A model generated the notes under the pieces. The model did not search any database. It saw only the letters and a program-made list of their open reading frames with translations, and was not told the DNA's origin. Positions 60,001 through 64,000 of a stretch of 64,000 nucleotides of DNA are shown here, one piece after another; positions within the stretch are counted from its first letter, which is position 1, and each line of letters begins with the position of its first letter. Where the stretch lies: assembly GCA_015680685.1 (NCBI GenBank), contig MNCI01003927.1, forward strand, positions 6,412-70,411. Direction: 5' to 3'. The stretch is from Gnetum montanum (lineage: Eukaryota > Streptophyta > Gnetopsida > Gnetales > Gnetaceae). Both the position numbers and the translations under genes were made by a program.

Positions 60001-60866
60001 AACTGACAAATATAGCAACTCTTCATCCATGATTTCTTTTACTAATTGAAATAACATTATTTTGACAGGGTTATTGAAGAAATTTTTCTGTTTGTTGACG
60101 GGAATATTGACAATCGAACCTTTCTTAATAGTTTTAAATTGAGTGGGCTCCAATTACTGTATGACAGATTTACACAGCTCTTAAACCTGCTGGTACGCAT
60201 TTCATTGAAATTGGCTCTGAGTCATGTCAAGTTATACTTGAAATTTGTATTTGTTTCATTAAAACTTAGAAACTCTGTTTTTGCAGCTGCAAAATGATGC
60301 ATCATCAACAAACAATATAATTATTCTTCTTCAAGATATGTTGGAAATTTTTTCAAAGGATATTGCTAGGGATCCTTATAGGTGTGTTTGGATTGTGTTC
60401 TCCAACATTTTATGCGTCTCTTACAATCAGTAACATTAACATTTATGTCTTTTAAAACAATAGTGTTGTTGATTCAACCCACGGTCACGTGTCACAAGAG
60501 GAAATGGATCCCCTTGGTAACGCTGGCAAACGTCAATTATTTGCATCTGCAGGATCAAAGCCTGCCATATCCTATCCTTTGAACTCCAATGATGAAGCAT
60601 GGATGGAGCAGGTAAGTTTCCAATATTTTTATCAGGAAGTTATGGATATGCATAAGAGTGACAGTGCCCACTCTTATTGTAGTGGTTTTTGATAAGCATG
60701 TGTTTCATTGGCAGTTGAACAGGCTTAATTTGCTACTAACAGTCAAACAATCAGTTATGGATGTTCCAACAAATTTAGAAGCACAGCGACGTGTCACATT
60801 TTTTACAAATTCTCTTTTCATGAACATGCCAAATGCACCGAAAGTTCGAAACATGCTTTCATTCAG
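5816..60866 (+). CDS. CALS: Callose synthase (1,3-beta-glucan synthase), 27 exons, 3'-partial
   Basis: Spliced CDS for the N-terminal 1136 residues of a plant callose synthase, the plasma-membrane enzyme that polymerises UDP-glucose into 1,3-beta-glucan at cell plates, plasmodesmata and wound sites. Exon-by-exon reading gives an uninterrupted frame. Residues about 36-180 are the Vta1-like N-terminal region (PVPSSL-type and [15 protein letters not shown] motifs). Residues about 330-460 are the FKS1 domain 1 region ([47 protein letters not shown]). Hydrophobic helices follow near 498-520, 535-557, 575-593, 618-643, 682-701 and 732-775. The last exon ([20 protein letters not shown]) starts the glucan-synthase domain. 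The family is normally 1900-1950 residues, so the catalytic C-terminal 40 percent lies beyond 64000. Wording is closest to the CalS1/2/3 type as I know it; the exact subclade is inference. ATG 5816 has A at -3 and G at +4. The introns are loaded with retrotransposons but no exon is broken. Confidence 0.95.
6138..6238 (+). CDS. CALS: Callose synthase exon 2
   Basis: Codes Cys75-Lys108 ([20 protein letters not shown] then [13 protein letters not shown]). Acceptor GCAG|GT completes the split Cys codon; donor AAG|GTACGT. The next intron is about 7.5 kb. Confidence 0.93.
6758..7257. repeat. Tandem duplication in intron 2 (244 and 256 bp units)
   Basis: Both units begin GAAATATGGTTCTCGTTGGG and end near CTCAATTTTATGG plus a few bases; copies are 6758-7001 and 7002-7257. 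Identity is high but not perfect, with a small indel. No coding content. Confidence 0.85.
7258..9578. other. Intron 2, no recognised feature
   Basis: AT-rich intronic DNA with dense stops in all frames; no transposon motif recognised. Bases 6239-6757, before the tandem duplication, are equally featureless. Confidence 0.5.
9579..9622. repeat. 22 bp perfect tandem repeat
   Basis: The unit beginning ATTGAAATATTAGCTG occurs twice head to tail, 9579-9600 and 9601-9622. Confidence 0.85.
9807..10720 (-). pseudogene. CR1/Jockey-like LINE reverse transcriptase fragment
   Basis: Read on the minus strand: VKQGCPLSP at about 10526-10500 (an RT block usually xxQGxPLSP), then [11 protein letters not shown] at 10406 (the YADD catalytic box with the second Asp changed to Glu), [15 protein letters not shown], then [15 protein letters not shown] and [20 protein letters not shown] near 10037-9840. 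The wording resembles CR1/L2/Jockey-type LINEs more than L1; the clade is inference. Frameshifts and stops make it dead. No endonuclease was found. Confidence 0.75.
10721..11520. other. Intron 2 filler, nothing recognised
   Basis: AT-rich; possibly the decayed upstream part of the LINE fragment, but no motif can be read. Confidence 0.4.
11521..12215. repeat. Direct repeats of about 180 bp, 505 bp apart
   Basis: Copies 11521-11700 and about 12026-12215 share GAAAGATTCCTGTGGT, CTGAGTTGCAAAGGTTT and GAGGGAAAATAGTTGACATT in the same order. They could be the ends of a small LTR-type element or a dispersed duplication. Confidence 0.65.
12216..13419. other. Intron 2 filler, nothing recognised
   Basis: No coding or repeat motif supported here. 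Confidence 0.4.
13420..13565 (-). mobile_element. tRNA-derived SINE-like element
   Basis: On the minus strand an A-box-like AATGGTAAGG near 13560-13547 is followed by a B-box GGTTCAAGCC at 13520-13511, then a GC-richer body (GCGCAGCCACTC, CCACCTTGGTGGGA). The spacing matches tRNA-derived plant SINEs. It is not a tRNA gene: no acceptor stem can be folded. Confidence 0.5.
13734..13858 (+). CDS. CALS: Callose synthase exon 3
   Basis: Residues 109-149 plus two bases of Arg150 ([32 protein letters not shown]). Acceptor TTTAG|GAT, donor CG|GTATTT. Confidence 0.92.
14041..14137 (+). CDS. CALS: Callose synthase exon 4
   Basis: Residues 150-182 ([32 protein letters not shown]). Acceptor TTAAG|G, donor GAG|GTTGGC. 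This is the end of the Vta1-like helical region. Confidence 0.91.
14257..14367 (+). CDS. CALS: Callose synthase exon 5
   Basis: Residues 183-219 ([20 protein letters not shown]). Acceptor TGTAG|ATT, donor GAA|GTTAAT. The YNILPLDP-like motif is a family hallmark. Confidence 0.91.
14497..14616 (+). CDS. CALS: Callose synthase exon 6
   Basis: Residues 220-259 ([33 protein letters not shown]). Acceptor TCTCAG|ATC, donor CAG|GTAAAT. Confidence 0.93.
14802..14885 (+). CDS. CALS: Callose synthase exon 7
   Basis: Residues 260-287 ([18 protein letters not shown]), one of the most conserved stretches of the family. Acceptor TTGCAG|AAA, donor AAG|GTAACA. Confidence 0.93.
14982..15073 (+). CDS. CALS: Callose synthase exon 8
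   Basis: Residues 288-317 plus two bases of Trp318 ([20 protein letters not shown]). Acceptor TTGCAG|TTG, donor TG|GTATTA. Confidence 0.92.
15251..15383 (+). CDS. CALS: Callose synthase exon 9
   Basis: Residues 318-362 ([40 protein letters not shown]). Acceptor CTACAG|G completes Trp318, donor CAT|GTATGG. This is the core of the FKS1 domain 1 region. Confidence 0.95.
15999..16136 (+). CDS. CALS: Callose synthase exon 10
   Basis: Residues 363-408 ([40 protein letters not shown]). Acceptor TTGCAG|ATG, donor AAG|GTATTT. Confidence 0.95.
16235..16311 (+). CDS. CALS: Callose synthase exon 11
   Basis: Residues 409-433 plus two bases of Trp434 ([16 protein letters not shown]). Acceptor ATGCAG|GAA, donor TG|GTATGG. 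Confidence 0.94.
16404..16521 (+). CDS. CALS: Callose synthase exon 12
   Basis: Residues 434-473 ([20 protein letters not shown]). Acceptor TTCTAG|G, donor CAT|GTAAGT. Its end matches the known variable segment of the family before the WMGK motif. The intron after it is about 24.6 kb. Confidence 0.92.
16522..17520. other. First part of intron 12, nothing recognised
   Basis: AT-rich sequence with no domain motif. Confidence 0.5.
17524..17582 (+). repeat. tRNA-like sequence (A-box and B-box)
   Basis: TAGCTCACTTGG (17526-17537) followed by GTTAGAGCATGCAG and a B-box-like CACAAGTTTGAAG. It reads like the 5' two thirds of a tRNA, without a closed acceptor stem; tRNA-derived SINE or tRNA relic. 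Confidence 0.45.
17578..17718. repeat. 60 bp tandem repeat carrying a tRNA-iMet PBS-like motif
   Basis: Units start GAAGATGGTGGAC at 17578, 17638 and 17698 (third partial). The first two hold TGGAATCAGAGCCA (17595) and TGGTATCAGAGCCA (17655). The latter is the standard tRNA-iMet primer-binding site of plant Ty1/copia elements, so the site has been multiplied here. Confidence 0.7.
17732..17917 (+). pseudogene. Ty1/copia gag N-terminal fragment
   Basis: It starts [10 protein letters not shown] just after the PBS-like repeats, matching the usual copia gag start. [10 protein letters not shown] fits the later gag block. Frameshifted. LINE-A interrupts it at about 17918. Confidence 0.5.
17947..18937 (+). 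pseudogene. LINE-A ORF1 (RNA-binding, gag-like)
   Basis: Glycine-rich N-terminus (17947-18261), then [20 protein letters not shown] from about 18297, the start of a DUF4283-type domain shared with LINE-C and LINE-D. Next comes [13 protein letters not shown], and an intact CCHC zinc knuckle [14 protein letters not shown] at 18842-18883, followed by a lysine-rich end. Frameshifts and stops separate these parts. In plant L1 elements this protein packages the RNA. Confidence 0.75.
19388..23550 (+). pseudogene. LINE-A ORF2 (endonuclease, reverse transcriptase, extra C-terminal domain)
   Basis: Endonuclease begins [10 protein letters not shown], then FL*ETKLN and LIGDFNQ. Reverse transcriptase follows: [20 protein letters not shown] at about 20670, [35 protein letters not shown], and an intact [12 protein letters not shown] near 21383. 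The zf-RVT block is [20 protein letters not shown] and [19 protein letters not shown] near 22160-22330. An unrecognised domain (22685-23010) and a charged tail to 23550 follow. Many stops, often TAG. Dead. Confidence 0.85.
22685..23010 (+). other. LINE-A post-RT conserved domain
   Basis: [20 protein letters not shown], then [51 protein letters not shown]. The same order of motifs occurs after zf-RVT in LINE-B and LINE-C. I do not recognise the domain. Confidence 0.6.
23868..24900 (+). pseudogene. Ty1/copia pol fragment (gag-pre-integrase and integrase core)
   Basis: [17 protein letters not shown] is the gag-pre-integrase block, followed by CKECVIGK. The integrase core follows: [37 protein letters not shown], a TPQQNGIAE-like string and [20 protein letters not shown]. 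The retroviral-type zinc/integrase region is broken by stops and frameshifts; no copia reverse transcriptase follows. Confidence 0.8.
24901..25590. other. AT-rich intron 12 segment
   Basis: No clear motif. A T-run at 25190-25201 might be the reverse-complemented A-tail of LINE-D, but this is weak. Confidence 0.4.
25600..28081 (-). pseudogene. LINE-D ORF2 remnant (endonuclease end, RT, zf-RVT)
   Basis: Minus-strand reading gives [15 protein letters not shown] (endonuclease SDHxP block), then [15 protein letters not shown] near 27000, [18 protein letters not shown] near 26800, a changed active site NHNVDDTIV (normally xYADD) near 26670, and [20 protein letters not shown] in zf-RVT near 25780. 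Multiple stops. The N-terminal endonuclease is missing. Confidence 0.75.
25993..26188. repeat. 98 bp tandem duplication inside LINE-D
   Basis: Units 25993-26090 and 26091-26188 both begin CGTCATTGTCATCATTAATC and differ at about one base (CATAACAC versus CATAATAC). 98 is not a multiple of 3, so it breaks the ORF2 frame. Confidence 0.9.
28085..29200. mobile_element. Foreign segment splitting LINE-D, possible LTR
   Basis: LINE-D reading stops at 28081 and resumes at about 29205. The segment starts near TTGTTAGAAATATTG, like a copia LTR, and contains a degenerate array of ACCACGACTTGTGGT-like units (28625-29010). No coding motif or confirmed target duplication. Confidence 0.35.
28625..29010. 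repeat. Array of degenerate quasi-palindromic units
   Basis: About eight variants of CCACGACYTGTGGT or its close relatives (CCATGACTTGTGGT, CCACGACCTGTGGT, CCACAACTTGTAGT, CCACGGCTTGTGGT) occur at irregular spacing. Each is nearly its own reverse complement. Confidence 0.55.
29205..30250 (-). pseudogene. LINE-D ORF1 remnant
   Basis: Minus-strand motifs: [20 protein letters not shown] (DUF4283-type start, as in LINE-A and LINE-C), then RMGFAHFCF and [20 protein letters not shown], parallel to [22 protein letters not shown]. No intact CCHC knuckle is visible. A 138 bp in-frame duplication lies within it. Confidence 0.65.
29657..29932. repeat. 138 bp in-frame tandem duplication in LINE-D ORF1
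   Basis: Units 29657-29794 and 29795-29932 differ at only about two bases. Each encodes 46 residues including [20 protein letters not shown], so the DUF4283-like start is doubled without a frameshift. Confidence 0.9.
30401..31050. other. AT-rich intron 12 segment
   Basis: No feature recognised. Confidence 0.45.
31050..31560 (-). pseudogene. RTE-like LINE reverse transcriptase C-terminal fragment
   Basis: Minus strand reads YLGS-like remains, [18 protein letters not shown], then [59 protein letters not shown]. This matches the RTE-type order LYGxExWxxKKxxE, MLRWMxGxTRxDxIRN, PIxxKLxExxLRWxGHV. Only this part is readable and it has stops. Confidence 0.7.
31561..34100. other. AT-rich intron 12 segment with a small tandem repeat
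   Basis: No coding motif. Around 33047-33108 a unit of 30 bp beginning TATGGAAAGTTTTATTACAA is repeated head to tail. The start of this stretch may be the decayed upstream part of the RTE fragment. Confidence 0.45.
34141..35210 (+). mobile_element. LINE-E: 5'-truncated LINE 3' end with coiled-coil tail and A-rich end
   Basis: An open stretch at 34195-34404 and its continuation encode a charged, probably coiled-coil segment ([40 protein letters not shown] pattern, one stop), like the ORF2 tails of LINE-A and LINE-B. It ends in CTTCTCAACG then five AAAAT-type units (35177-35208), the mark of target-primed insertion. Confidence 0.6.
35211..35720. other. Intron 12 segment, nothing recognised
   Basis: No domain motif or repeat supported. 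Confidence 0.4.
35900..36240 (+). pseudogene. CR1-like LINE C-terminal remnant
   Basis: A reading with frameshifts gives [20 protein letters not shown] and [20 protein letters not shown], the pattern (LRxGSHxLxIExGRW, then VEDExHFLLxCxxY) at the end of CR1/Jockey-like LINE proteins. It may be the same family as the 9.8 kb fragment. Confidence 0.5.
36241..41125. other. Last part of intron 12, mostly unrecognised
   Basis: 4.9 kb of AT-rich DNA without coding motifs. Near 40419-40426 the minus strand has TATAAATA in a context like the LTR at 1943, so 40.1-40.7 kb may contain a decayed minus-strand LTR. Confidence 0.4.
41126..41242 (+). CDS. CALS: Callose synthase exon 13
   Basis: Residues 474-512 ([32 protein letters not shown]), start of the first membrane helix. 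Acceptor TCACAG|AAT, donor CAG|GTATGG. It lies between the two largest introns. Confidence 0.93.
41335..41452 (+). CDS. CALS: Callose synthase exon 14
   Basis: Residues 513-551 plus one base of Ala552 ([35 protein letters not shown]). Acceptor TATCAG|GTA, donor G|GTTAGC. The split Ala codon is completed 16.3 kb downstream to give the family motif [13 protein letters not shown]. Confidence 0.93.
41892..42055 (+). other. Exon-like ORF fragment of unknown origin in intron 14
   Basis: Begins after TTCAG and ends before GTAAAT with an open frame: [48 protein letters not shown]. It is not callose synthase and I do not recognise it. Could be a captured exon or transposon piece. Confidence 0.3.
42056..44600. 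other. Intron 14 segment, nothing recognised
   Basis: AT-rich; open stretches (for example 42968-43243, pyrimidine-rich and hydrophobic) look fortuitous. Confidence 0.45.
44951..49149 (+). pseudogene. LINE-B ORF2 (endonuclease, RT, zf-RVT, extra domain)
   Basis: [14 protein letters not shown] opens the endonuclease; CL*ETKLQ follows at 45045. RT motifs: NALGLD and [20 protein letters not shown] near 46265, [19 protein letters not shown] near 46630, [19 protein letters not shown] near 46820, [10 protein letters not shown] (YADD changed to YVDD) near 46942. zf-[37 protein letters not shown] near 47725-47875. The extra domain is at 48200-48590, with a charged tail to 49149. Several stops. Confidence 0.85.
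48200..48590 (+). other. LINE-B post-RT conserved domain
   Basis: [80 protein letters not shown]. It is the best preserved copy: 48238-48549 is fully open. Homologous to segments in LINE-A and LINE-C; function unknown. Confidence 0.65.
49443..50690. other. Intron 14 segment, nothing recognised
   Basis: AT-rich DNA without coding or repeat motif. Confidence 0.45.
50700..50775 (-). repeat. tRNA-like (SINE-type) sequence
   Basis: Minus strand: GGCTAGTGGCAAGACTCTTG (A-box-like) followed by AAGTTCGATTCT (B-box-like). The spacing is that of a tRNA; without full stems it is probably a tRNA-derived SINE relic. Confidence 0.45.
50796..51375 (-). mobile_element. LINE-F: short 3' LINE fragment, minus strand
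   Basis: Minus strand ends TTCTCTCAAAATAAAAATAA at about 50820, very like the end of LINE-E. An open stretch (51348-51043) is rich in GGAVNGAA repeats (24 bp units around 51272-51319) and basic residues. 5'-truncated copy; the tail is recognised by similarity to LINE-E only. Confidence 0.4.
51376..52073. other. AT-rich spacer containing the source of the LINE-C filler
   Basis: No gene. Bases 51881-51909 are identical to 54158-54186 inside LINE-C. Confidence 0.6.
53412..53760 (-). other. LINE-C post-RT conserved domain
   Basis: [80 protein letters not shown]. Aligns by eye with LINE-A and LINE-B. Confidence 0.6.
54158..54186. repeat. 29 bp filler at the RT-deletion junction of LINE-C
   Basis: Perfect direct copy of 51881-51909 (begins ATTTATTAAAGCTATATC, ends TTAGCATATAG), which lies outside the element about 180 bp from the insertion site. 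Confidence 0.9.
55770..56695 (-). pseudogene. LINE-C ORF1
   Basis: Open from 56695 to 56147: a glycine/alanine/threonine-rich start with GATG-type repeats, then [20 protein letters not shown] and [20 protein letters not shown], a DUF4283-type domain. A frameshift follows. The zinc knuckle near 55820 reads [15 protein letters not shown], so its last Cys is now Tyr. Confidence 0.75.
56755..57340. other. Intron 14 segment, nothing recognised
   Basis: AT-rich DNA between LINE-C and the tandem duplication. Confidence 0.45.
57341..57642. repeat. 151 bp tandem duplication upstream of exon 15
   Basis: Units 57341-57491 and 57492-57642 both start GGGCAGTT and contain AGTATATTGTGTGAAGTCGT and ATTTCATAGGTATCAATTGA. 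They end 100 bases before the exon 15 acceptor. Confidence 0.9.
57744..58078 (+). CDS. CALS: Callose synthase exon 15 (GC donor)
   Basis: Residues 552-663, with helices near 575-593 and 618-643 ([43 protein letters not shown]). Acceptor TTGTAG|CA. The frame and the family junction WWxQ|PRLYVGRG put the 3' border after CAG at 58078, so the donor is CAG|GCATGT, a non-canonical GC-AG intron. Confidence 0.92.
58202..58254 (+). CDS. CALS: Callose synthase exon 16
   Basis: Residues 664-680 plus two bases of Lys681 ([17 protein letters not shown]). Acceptor TTTCAG|CCT, donor [20 protein letters not shown] is nearly invariant in the family. Confidence 0.94.
58376..58436 (+). CDS. CALS: Callose synthase exon 17
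   Basis: Residues 681-701 ([20 protein letters not shown]), a membrane helix. Acceptor TGTAG|G, donor GAG|GTAACT. Confidence 0.93.
58624..58708 (+). CDS. CALS: Callose synthase exon 18
   Basis: Residues 702-729 plus one base of Ala730 ([28 protein letters not shown]). Acceptor TTTCAG|ATA, donor G|GTGTGT. Confidence 0.93.
58798..58847 (+). CDS. CALS: Callose synthase exon 19
   Basis: Residues 730-746 ([17 protein letters not shown]), a membrane helix. Acceptor CTGCAG|CA, donor CTT|GTGAGA. Confidence 0.92.
58992..59078 (+). CDS. CALS: Callose synthase exon 20
   Basis: Residues 747-775 ([29 protein letters not shown]), strongly conserved. Acceptor CACAG|GTC, donor GAG|GTGCAT. Confidence 0.94.
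59234..59553 (+). CDS. CALS: Callose synthase exon 21
   Basis: Residues 776-881 plus two bases of Asn882 ([40 protein letters not shown]). Acceptor TTTTAG|ATT, donor AA|GTAATG. The loop after about residue 800 ([20 protein letters not shown]) is in the variable cytosolic part. Confidence 0.94.
59644..59728 (+). CDS. CALS: Callose synthase exon 22
   Basis: Residues 882-910 ([28 protein letters not shown]). Acceptor TTACAG|T, donor AAG|GTGTGG. Confidence 0.94.
59834..59994 (+). CDS. CALS: Callose synthase exon 23
   Basis: Residues 911-963 plus two bases of Lys964 ([40 protein letters not shown]). Acceptor TTCAG|ATA, donor AA|GTGAGA. Confidence 0.93.
60069..60192 (+). CDS. CALS: Callose synthase exon 24
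   Basis: Residues 964-1005 ([38 protein letters not shown]). Acceptor TGACAG|G, donor CTG|GTACGC. Confidence 0.92.
60287..60381 (+). CDS. CALS: Callose synthase exon 25
   Basis: Residues 1006-1036 plus two bases of Ser1037 ([20 protein letters not shown]). Acceptor TTGCAG|CTG, donor AG|GTGTGT. Confidence 0.91.
60464..60611 (+). CDS. CALS: Callose synthase exon 26
   Basis: Residues 1037-1086 ([27 protein letters not shown]). Acceptor AATAG|T, donor CAG|GTAAGT. Confidence 0.92.
60715..60866 (+). CDS. CALS: Callose synthase exon 27 (last in window, GC donor)
   Basis: Residues 1087-1136 plus two bases ([32 protein letters not shown]). Acceptor TGGCAG|TTG. The family continues SFS-VLTPYY with the Ser codon split AG|N, so the border is AG|GCACGT, a second GC donor. 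No following exon was found before 64000. Confidence 0.9.
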
Positions 60867-62800
60867 GCACGTCACTTTAAATGATTTTATCATAGATTTT
60901 CCATACAATTCCAAATAACCAGTAAATAACAAGGAAATATATTTTAATGTATAGGAGATATGGCATGAAATCTCTGGTTTTATCATTGTTGTTTATTTAT
61001 CTGGCTACATGTAATATTCAAAGTTATCATTGTCTGATAGAAATAGTGGAGGATTGATAGATTCTAAATGTTAAACTGGGCTTTTTCGGGTGATGTTTGA
61101 TTTACTTGTATTTTTTGTACTAGTATTATACGTATGCAATGTCTGTTCATTGCTGAATAATTTCTTAAGTTTGAAGAATCAAATATTAATTCTTAAATTT
61201 GACTCTTGAAACCGCAAATCTAGAAACCGAAGTGTTAATCTCTTTGGCATGTTAATGTAAAATCATTTCTATATTCGTTCATGCAATTATTTTTCATTTC
61301 AATTCTTTACTTGTGTGTTGTTCCTATTAGGATAGAGTTGTAGTTGTTGCACTACCTCTATGTGACATTGTACACAATTGGCACGCAATGAAATGATATG
61401 GAAGTCTGCTATCCATACTAGGAGTTTTAATCCATGTAGACTATATGAATCTTAAATAAATGGTCAAGTAAAAACATGAATACTCTGAACAGTTAAAACT
61501 CTTTGTAGATGTATGGCGGAAATAGTGTACAAAAGAAAAAGGATTGGATGTCATGAGCACAGAATTTAATGGGTACATGTGGAAATTTAAAATTTCTTTT
61601 AGCTAATAAATTTATATAGTTTAAAATATTTAAAATGTTTTTATTCTATATTTTCTCCAAACTTTTGCTATTTCCTATTAATGGTTCCTGTTGAGAATTT
61701 ATGCTTAGACGTTCTTTTACAAAATCTCTTTTGTCAATGGCATAGCTTTTTGGAATTGATCTTGTGGTTTGTACAATGCACCTCACAAGTTTTATCAATA
61801 GGGTAAAGTTCATTGATTTTGAATTTTGTGATGATTATGGGAGGAATCTACATAATAGAAATGACTAAAATCAGTAATATTAATCTAATGAGGTGCATAT
61901 TTCAGAACTATTTAAACATTCAAACATTTGAATTCGTAATTTATTAAGCAGCAAAGTTGTTAAACTAGTAATTCATTGATATTTGAAACATGAATGAAAT
62001 TGGGGGAAACGTAGGAATTGCATCTACCAAAGTGCCAAATCATATTGGGTGTTAAGCAGGAGTCAACATTAAGCTGAGCTGTTACATCTTTAATTTCTTT
62101 TGAAAACCATTGTAGTCTTAGAATGAATATTCTTAAACACTTTAATGTAATGCCTATGATGTATGCAACACAAAATTAATACAATTAGCTAGCAATATGA
62201 TGGCTTGCAGATGAAAAATGTGGGCAGAGCTTTGTGGTATTGATATGATTGTAAAATGATCATTTTATTGTACATTTCAACACTAATTAGAGTGGCTAGC
62301 CAAATATCCACGTAATCAAGCAAGAATCAAACTATAAATTGAATTAGAAATGATTCAGTAGCTTACTCCAAGTTTAATTGAATAATCAACTTAGAAATGA
62401 TTTAATTACTTAAACTAAAAGGTATTAAATTATGTGCATCGATGCACATGTCATACATGGATGTACATGACAGGACATAGGACATGGTATGCATAGTGAC
62501 AACTTTTTGTTACACCTTTATTATGAGTTTACTTTTATCACCATTGGTGCCTATGATCCAAAACTTATAAGGTATTAATAGTGATGATATGTTGTTCAGA
62601 GCATGTCTTAATGAATAGTATCGAGGTCTTTGTTCTAGTCAAAGGAAGTTGGAGTGCTTAGCGAAATGCTTTTGACAGATTATTTAGCACCTTGTCTCTA
62701 TCATTGTTATCTGAACAAGTGCATCCGGTGTCAACTGCAAGGAAACTTTCCTTCTAGACTTTGAGAACAGTTGTCGTTGAGAGGACGATTCTGAACATAG
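60867..62800. other. Start of intron 27, nothing recognised
   Basis: AT-rich, no motif. The next callose synthase exon (VLTPYY region) was looked for and not seen. Confidence 0.5.
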
Positions 62801-62819
62801 TTCCAGTTAAAATTGAATG

Positions 62820-63960
62820 TCAGCCATCTGGGAATAGTTGTGTGGTATTCTGGACTATTTCGTCCAAAGCCTTGACATAATTATCTTTAGTTGAAGGTGT
62901 GGTTTGCAGATTTTGATCGTTGATCGTTGTGACTTTTTCTTTGCAATTCAGATGTTTTGGCTTGGGTTGATAATGGAGCCCTGCCTTTCCAGGATTGACT
63001 ATTACTTCAATATGCCTTAGTATACCGTGGCTATGTTTCCCTAGTCCTTGTTTCTCTTGATAACCTGCCTTCTCCATGATTGTTGTAGGAATGAGACTAT
63101 AAGGGGGTGGTAGTGTTGAGACAGTGTGGGAATTTAGATAACCTACCGAGGGAGAGAGTCTGATAGCCAAAGTGATTGGACCGTCTTGCCAAAACAATTG
63201 TATATTCTTAACCATCATGGATGGCACCACTTTTGCCGATACCATCACGGCCTTCCCAATAACATATCGTAGGACATTTGCTCTAGGATGACGTGTGAAT
63301 GAGTTTGGATTGTAGCCCCTGCAACTGTCAATGATAATTTAAGAGTCTTGAGTGTTGAGCTCTCTGTCACATTGAATTACTAGATAGTGGCTGCCTCTGA
63401 TCGCTTGATTTTTGATGATTACCCTAAACGTTTGGCATATACCATAGCAGTGGCGTTCATGGAAGACCCATCATTGGTGGAAACCCTCTTGACGAAATTT
63501 TTAATTATAACATGTATATGAGTTGGCTTGCTAACAATGCAGCTTTGAGAATCTCTTCTGATTTCATTGTTGAACAAAATTGTCATTGGTGCCAGCTGGT
63601 TGGCTTTGCAATGTGGCCCCTAAGTACTCAAAGTGATTTCAATGATTTCAATAGTTTGGGTTACAAAGACATTTTGTAGAGTAGTATGGTCAAGAAGAGG
63701 GTCTTGATAAATTCTCATCGCTTGATTGAGATTTGTTGGCATGATAGATATCTTTTCTTGGTTGATGAGCATCTTGACTTTTCTCTTAAGTCCCATACAT
63801 AACTTCTTAGCATGCTCGATTCCTTGATGAGAATCATAGTATTGTGTGTCATTGTACCCCTTGGGCTTCGTCTTCAATGGTTCTTTTGATTGCACTGGGA
63901 GCAAAGTAATAAGGTTTTGTTATAGAAGCCTATTCATCAAGTCTTTTGAATATTGATTCA
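62820..63960 (-). pseudogene. Ty3/gypsy-type polyprotein fragment with G-patch-like motif
   Basis: Minus strand, high to low coordinates: YDSHQGIEHAKKLCMGLKRK and RIYQDPLLDH (gag-pol junction style of plant gypsy elements), a protease-like stretch with NDGSSMNATAM near 63450, then IMEKAGYQEKQGLGKHSHGI near 63060, a G-patch-like segment found after the protease in some plant gypsy polyproteins. Stops interrupt it. It continues past the right edge. Confidence 0.6.
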
Positions 63961-64000
63961 GAGGATGAAGATGTAATGACTTTCTTAGTCTCTCATTTGC

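Noticed and set aside
61000-63999. Further callose synthase exons
   Set aside because: No VLTPYY-type or later conserved motif was found in any + frame; the following exons must lie right of the window.

Overview
The window is nuclear DNA of a land plant with a large, transposon-rich genome. It is AT-rich and full of introns. It carries one genuine protein-coding gene, split by kilobase-scale introns, and many decayed retrotransposons. The gene is a plant-type callose synthase (1,3-beta-glucan synthase, CalS/GSL family). The giant introns and old, mutated LINE, Ty1/copia and Ty3/gypsy copies would fit a gymnosperm or fern-like genome, but I cannot name the species from sequence alone.

Layout. 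Bases 1-4055 hold remains of LTR retrotransposons: a minus-strand gypsy-type LTR with its primer-binding site, and a related LTR in opposite orientation. Bases about 4800-5815 are the upstream region and probable 5' UTR of the callose synthase gene. Its start codon is at 5816, and 27 exons can be traced on the + strand to 60866. All join in one open frame of 1136 codons plus 2 nt, about 60 percent of a normal 1900-1950 residue enzyme. The gene runs off the right edge; the catalytic C-terminal part is not in the window. Exons 1-2 (5816-6238), 3-12 (13734-16521), 13-14 (41126-41452) and 15-27 (57744-60866) form four clusters separated by introns of 7.5, 24.6 and 16.3 kb.

The big introns are retrotransposon graveyards. 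Intron 2 has a CR1/Jockey-like LINE fragment, a tRNA-derived SINE-like piece and tandem duplications. Intron 12 has a copia element split by a 5.9 kb L1-type LINE (LINE-A), a minus-strand L1-type LINE (LINE-D), an RTE-like fragment, a LINE 3' end (LINE-E) and a second CR1-like remnant. Intron 14 has LINE-B (+), LINE-F (3' end, -) and LINE-C (-). The right edge (62.8-64 kb) holds a minus-strand gypsy polyprotein fragment with a G-patch-like motif.

Most notable points: two non-canonical GC-AG introns in the gene; a conserved, unrecognised domain downstream of the reverse transcriptase in three of the L1-type LINEs; and LINE-C, whose whole reverse transcriptase was deleted in place, with a 29 bp filler identical to nearby flanking DNA. 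Exon borders were set by hand from reading frame, splice signals and family conservation; transposon borders are approximate unless a target-site duplication is cited.
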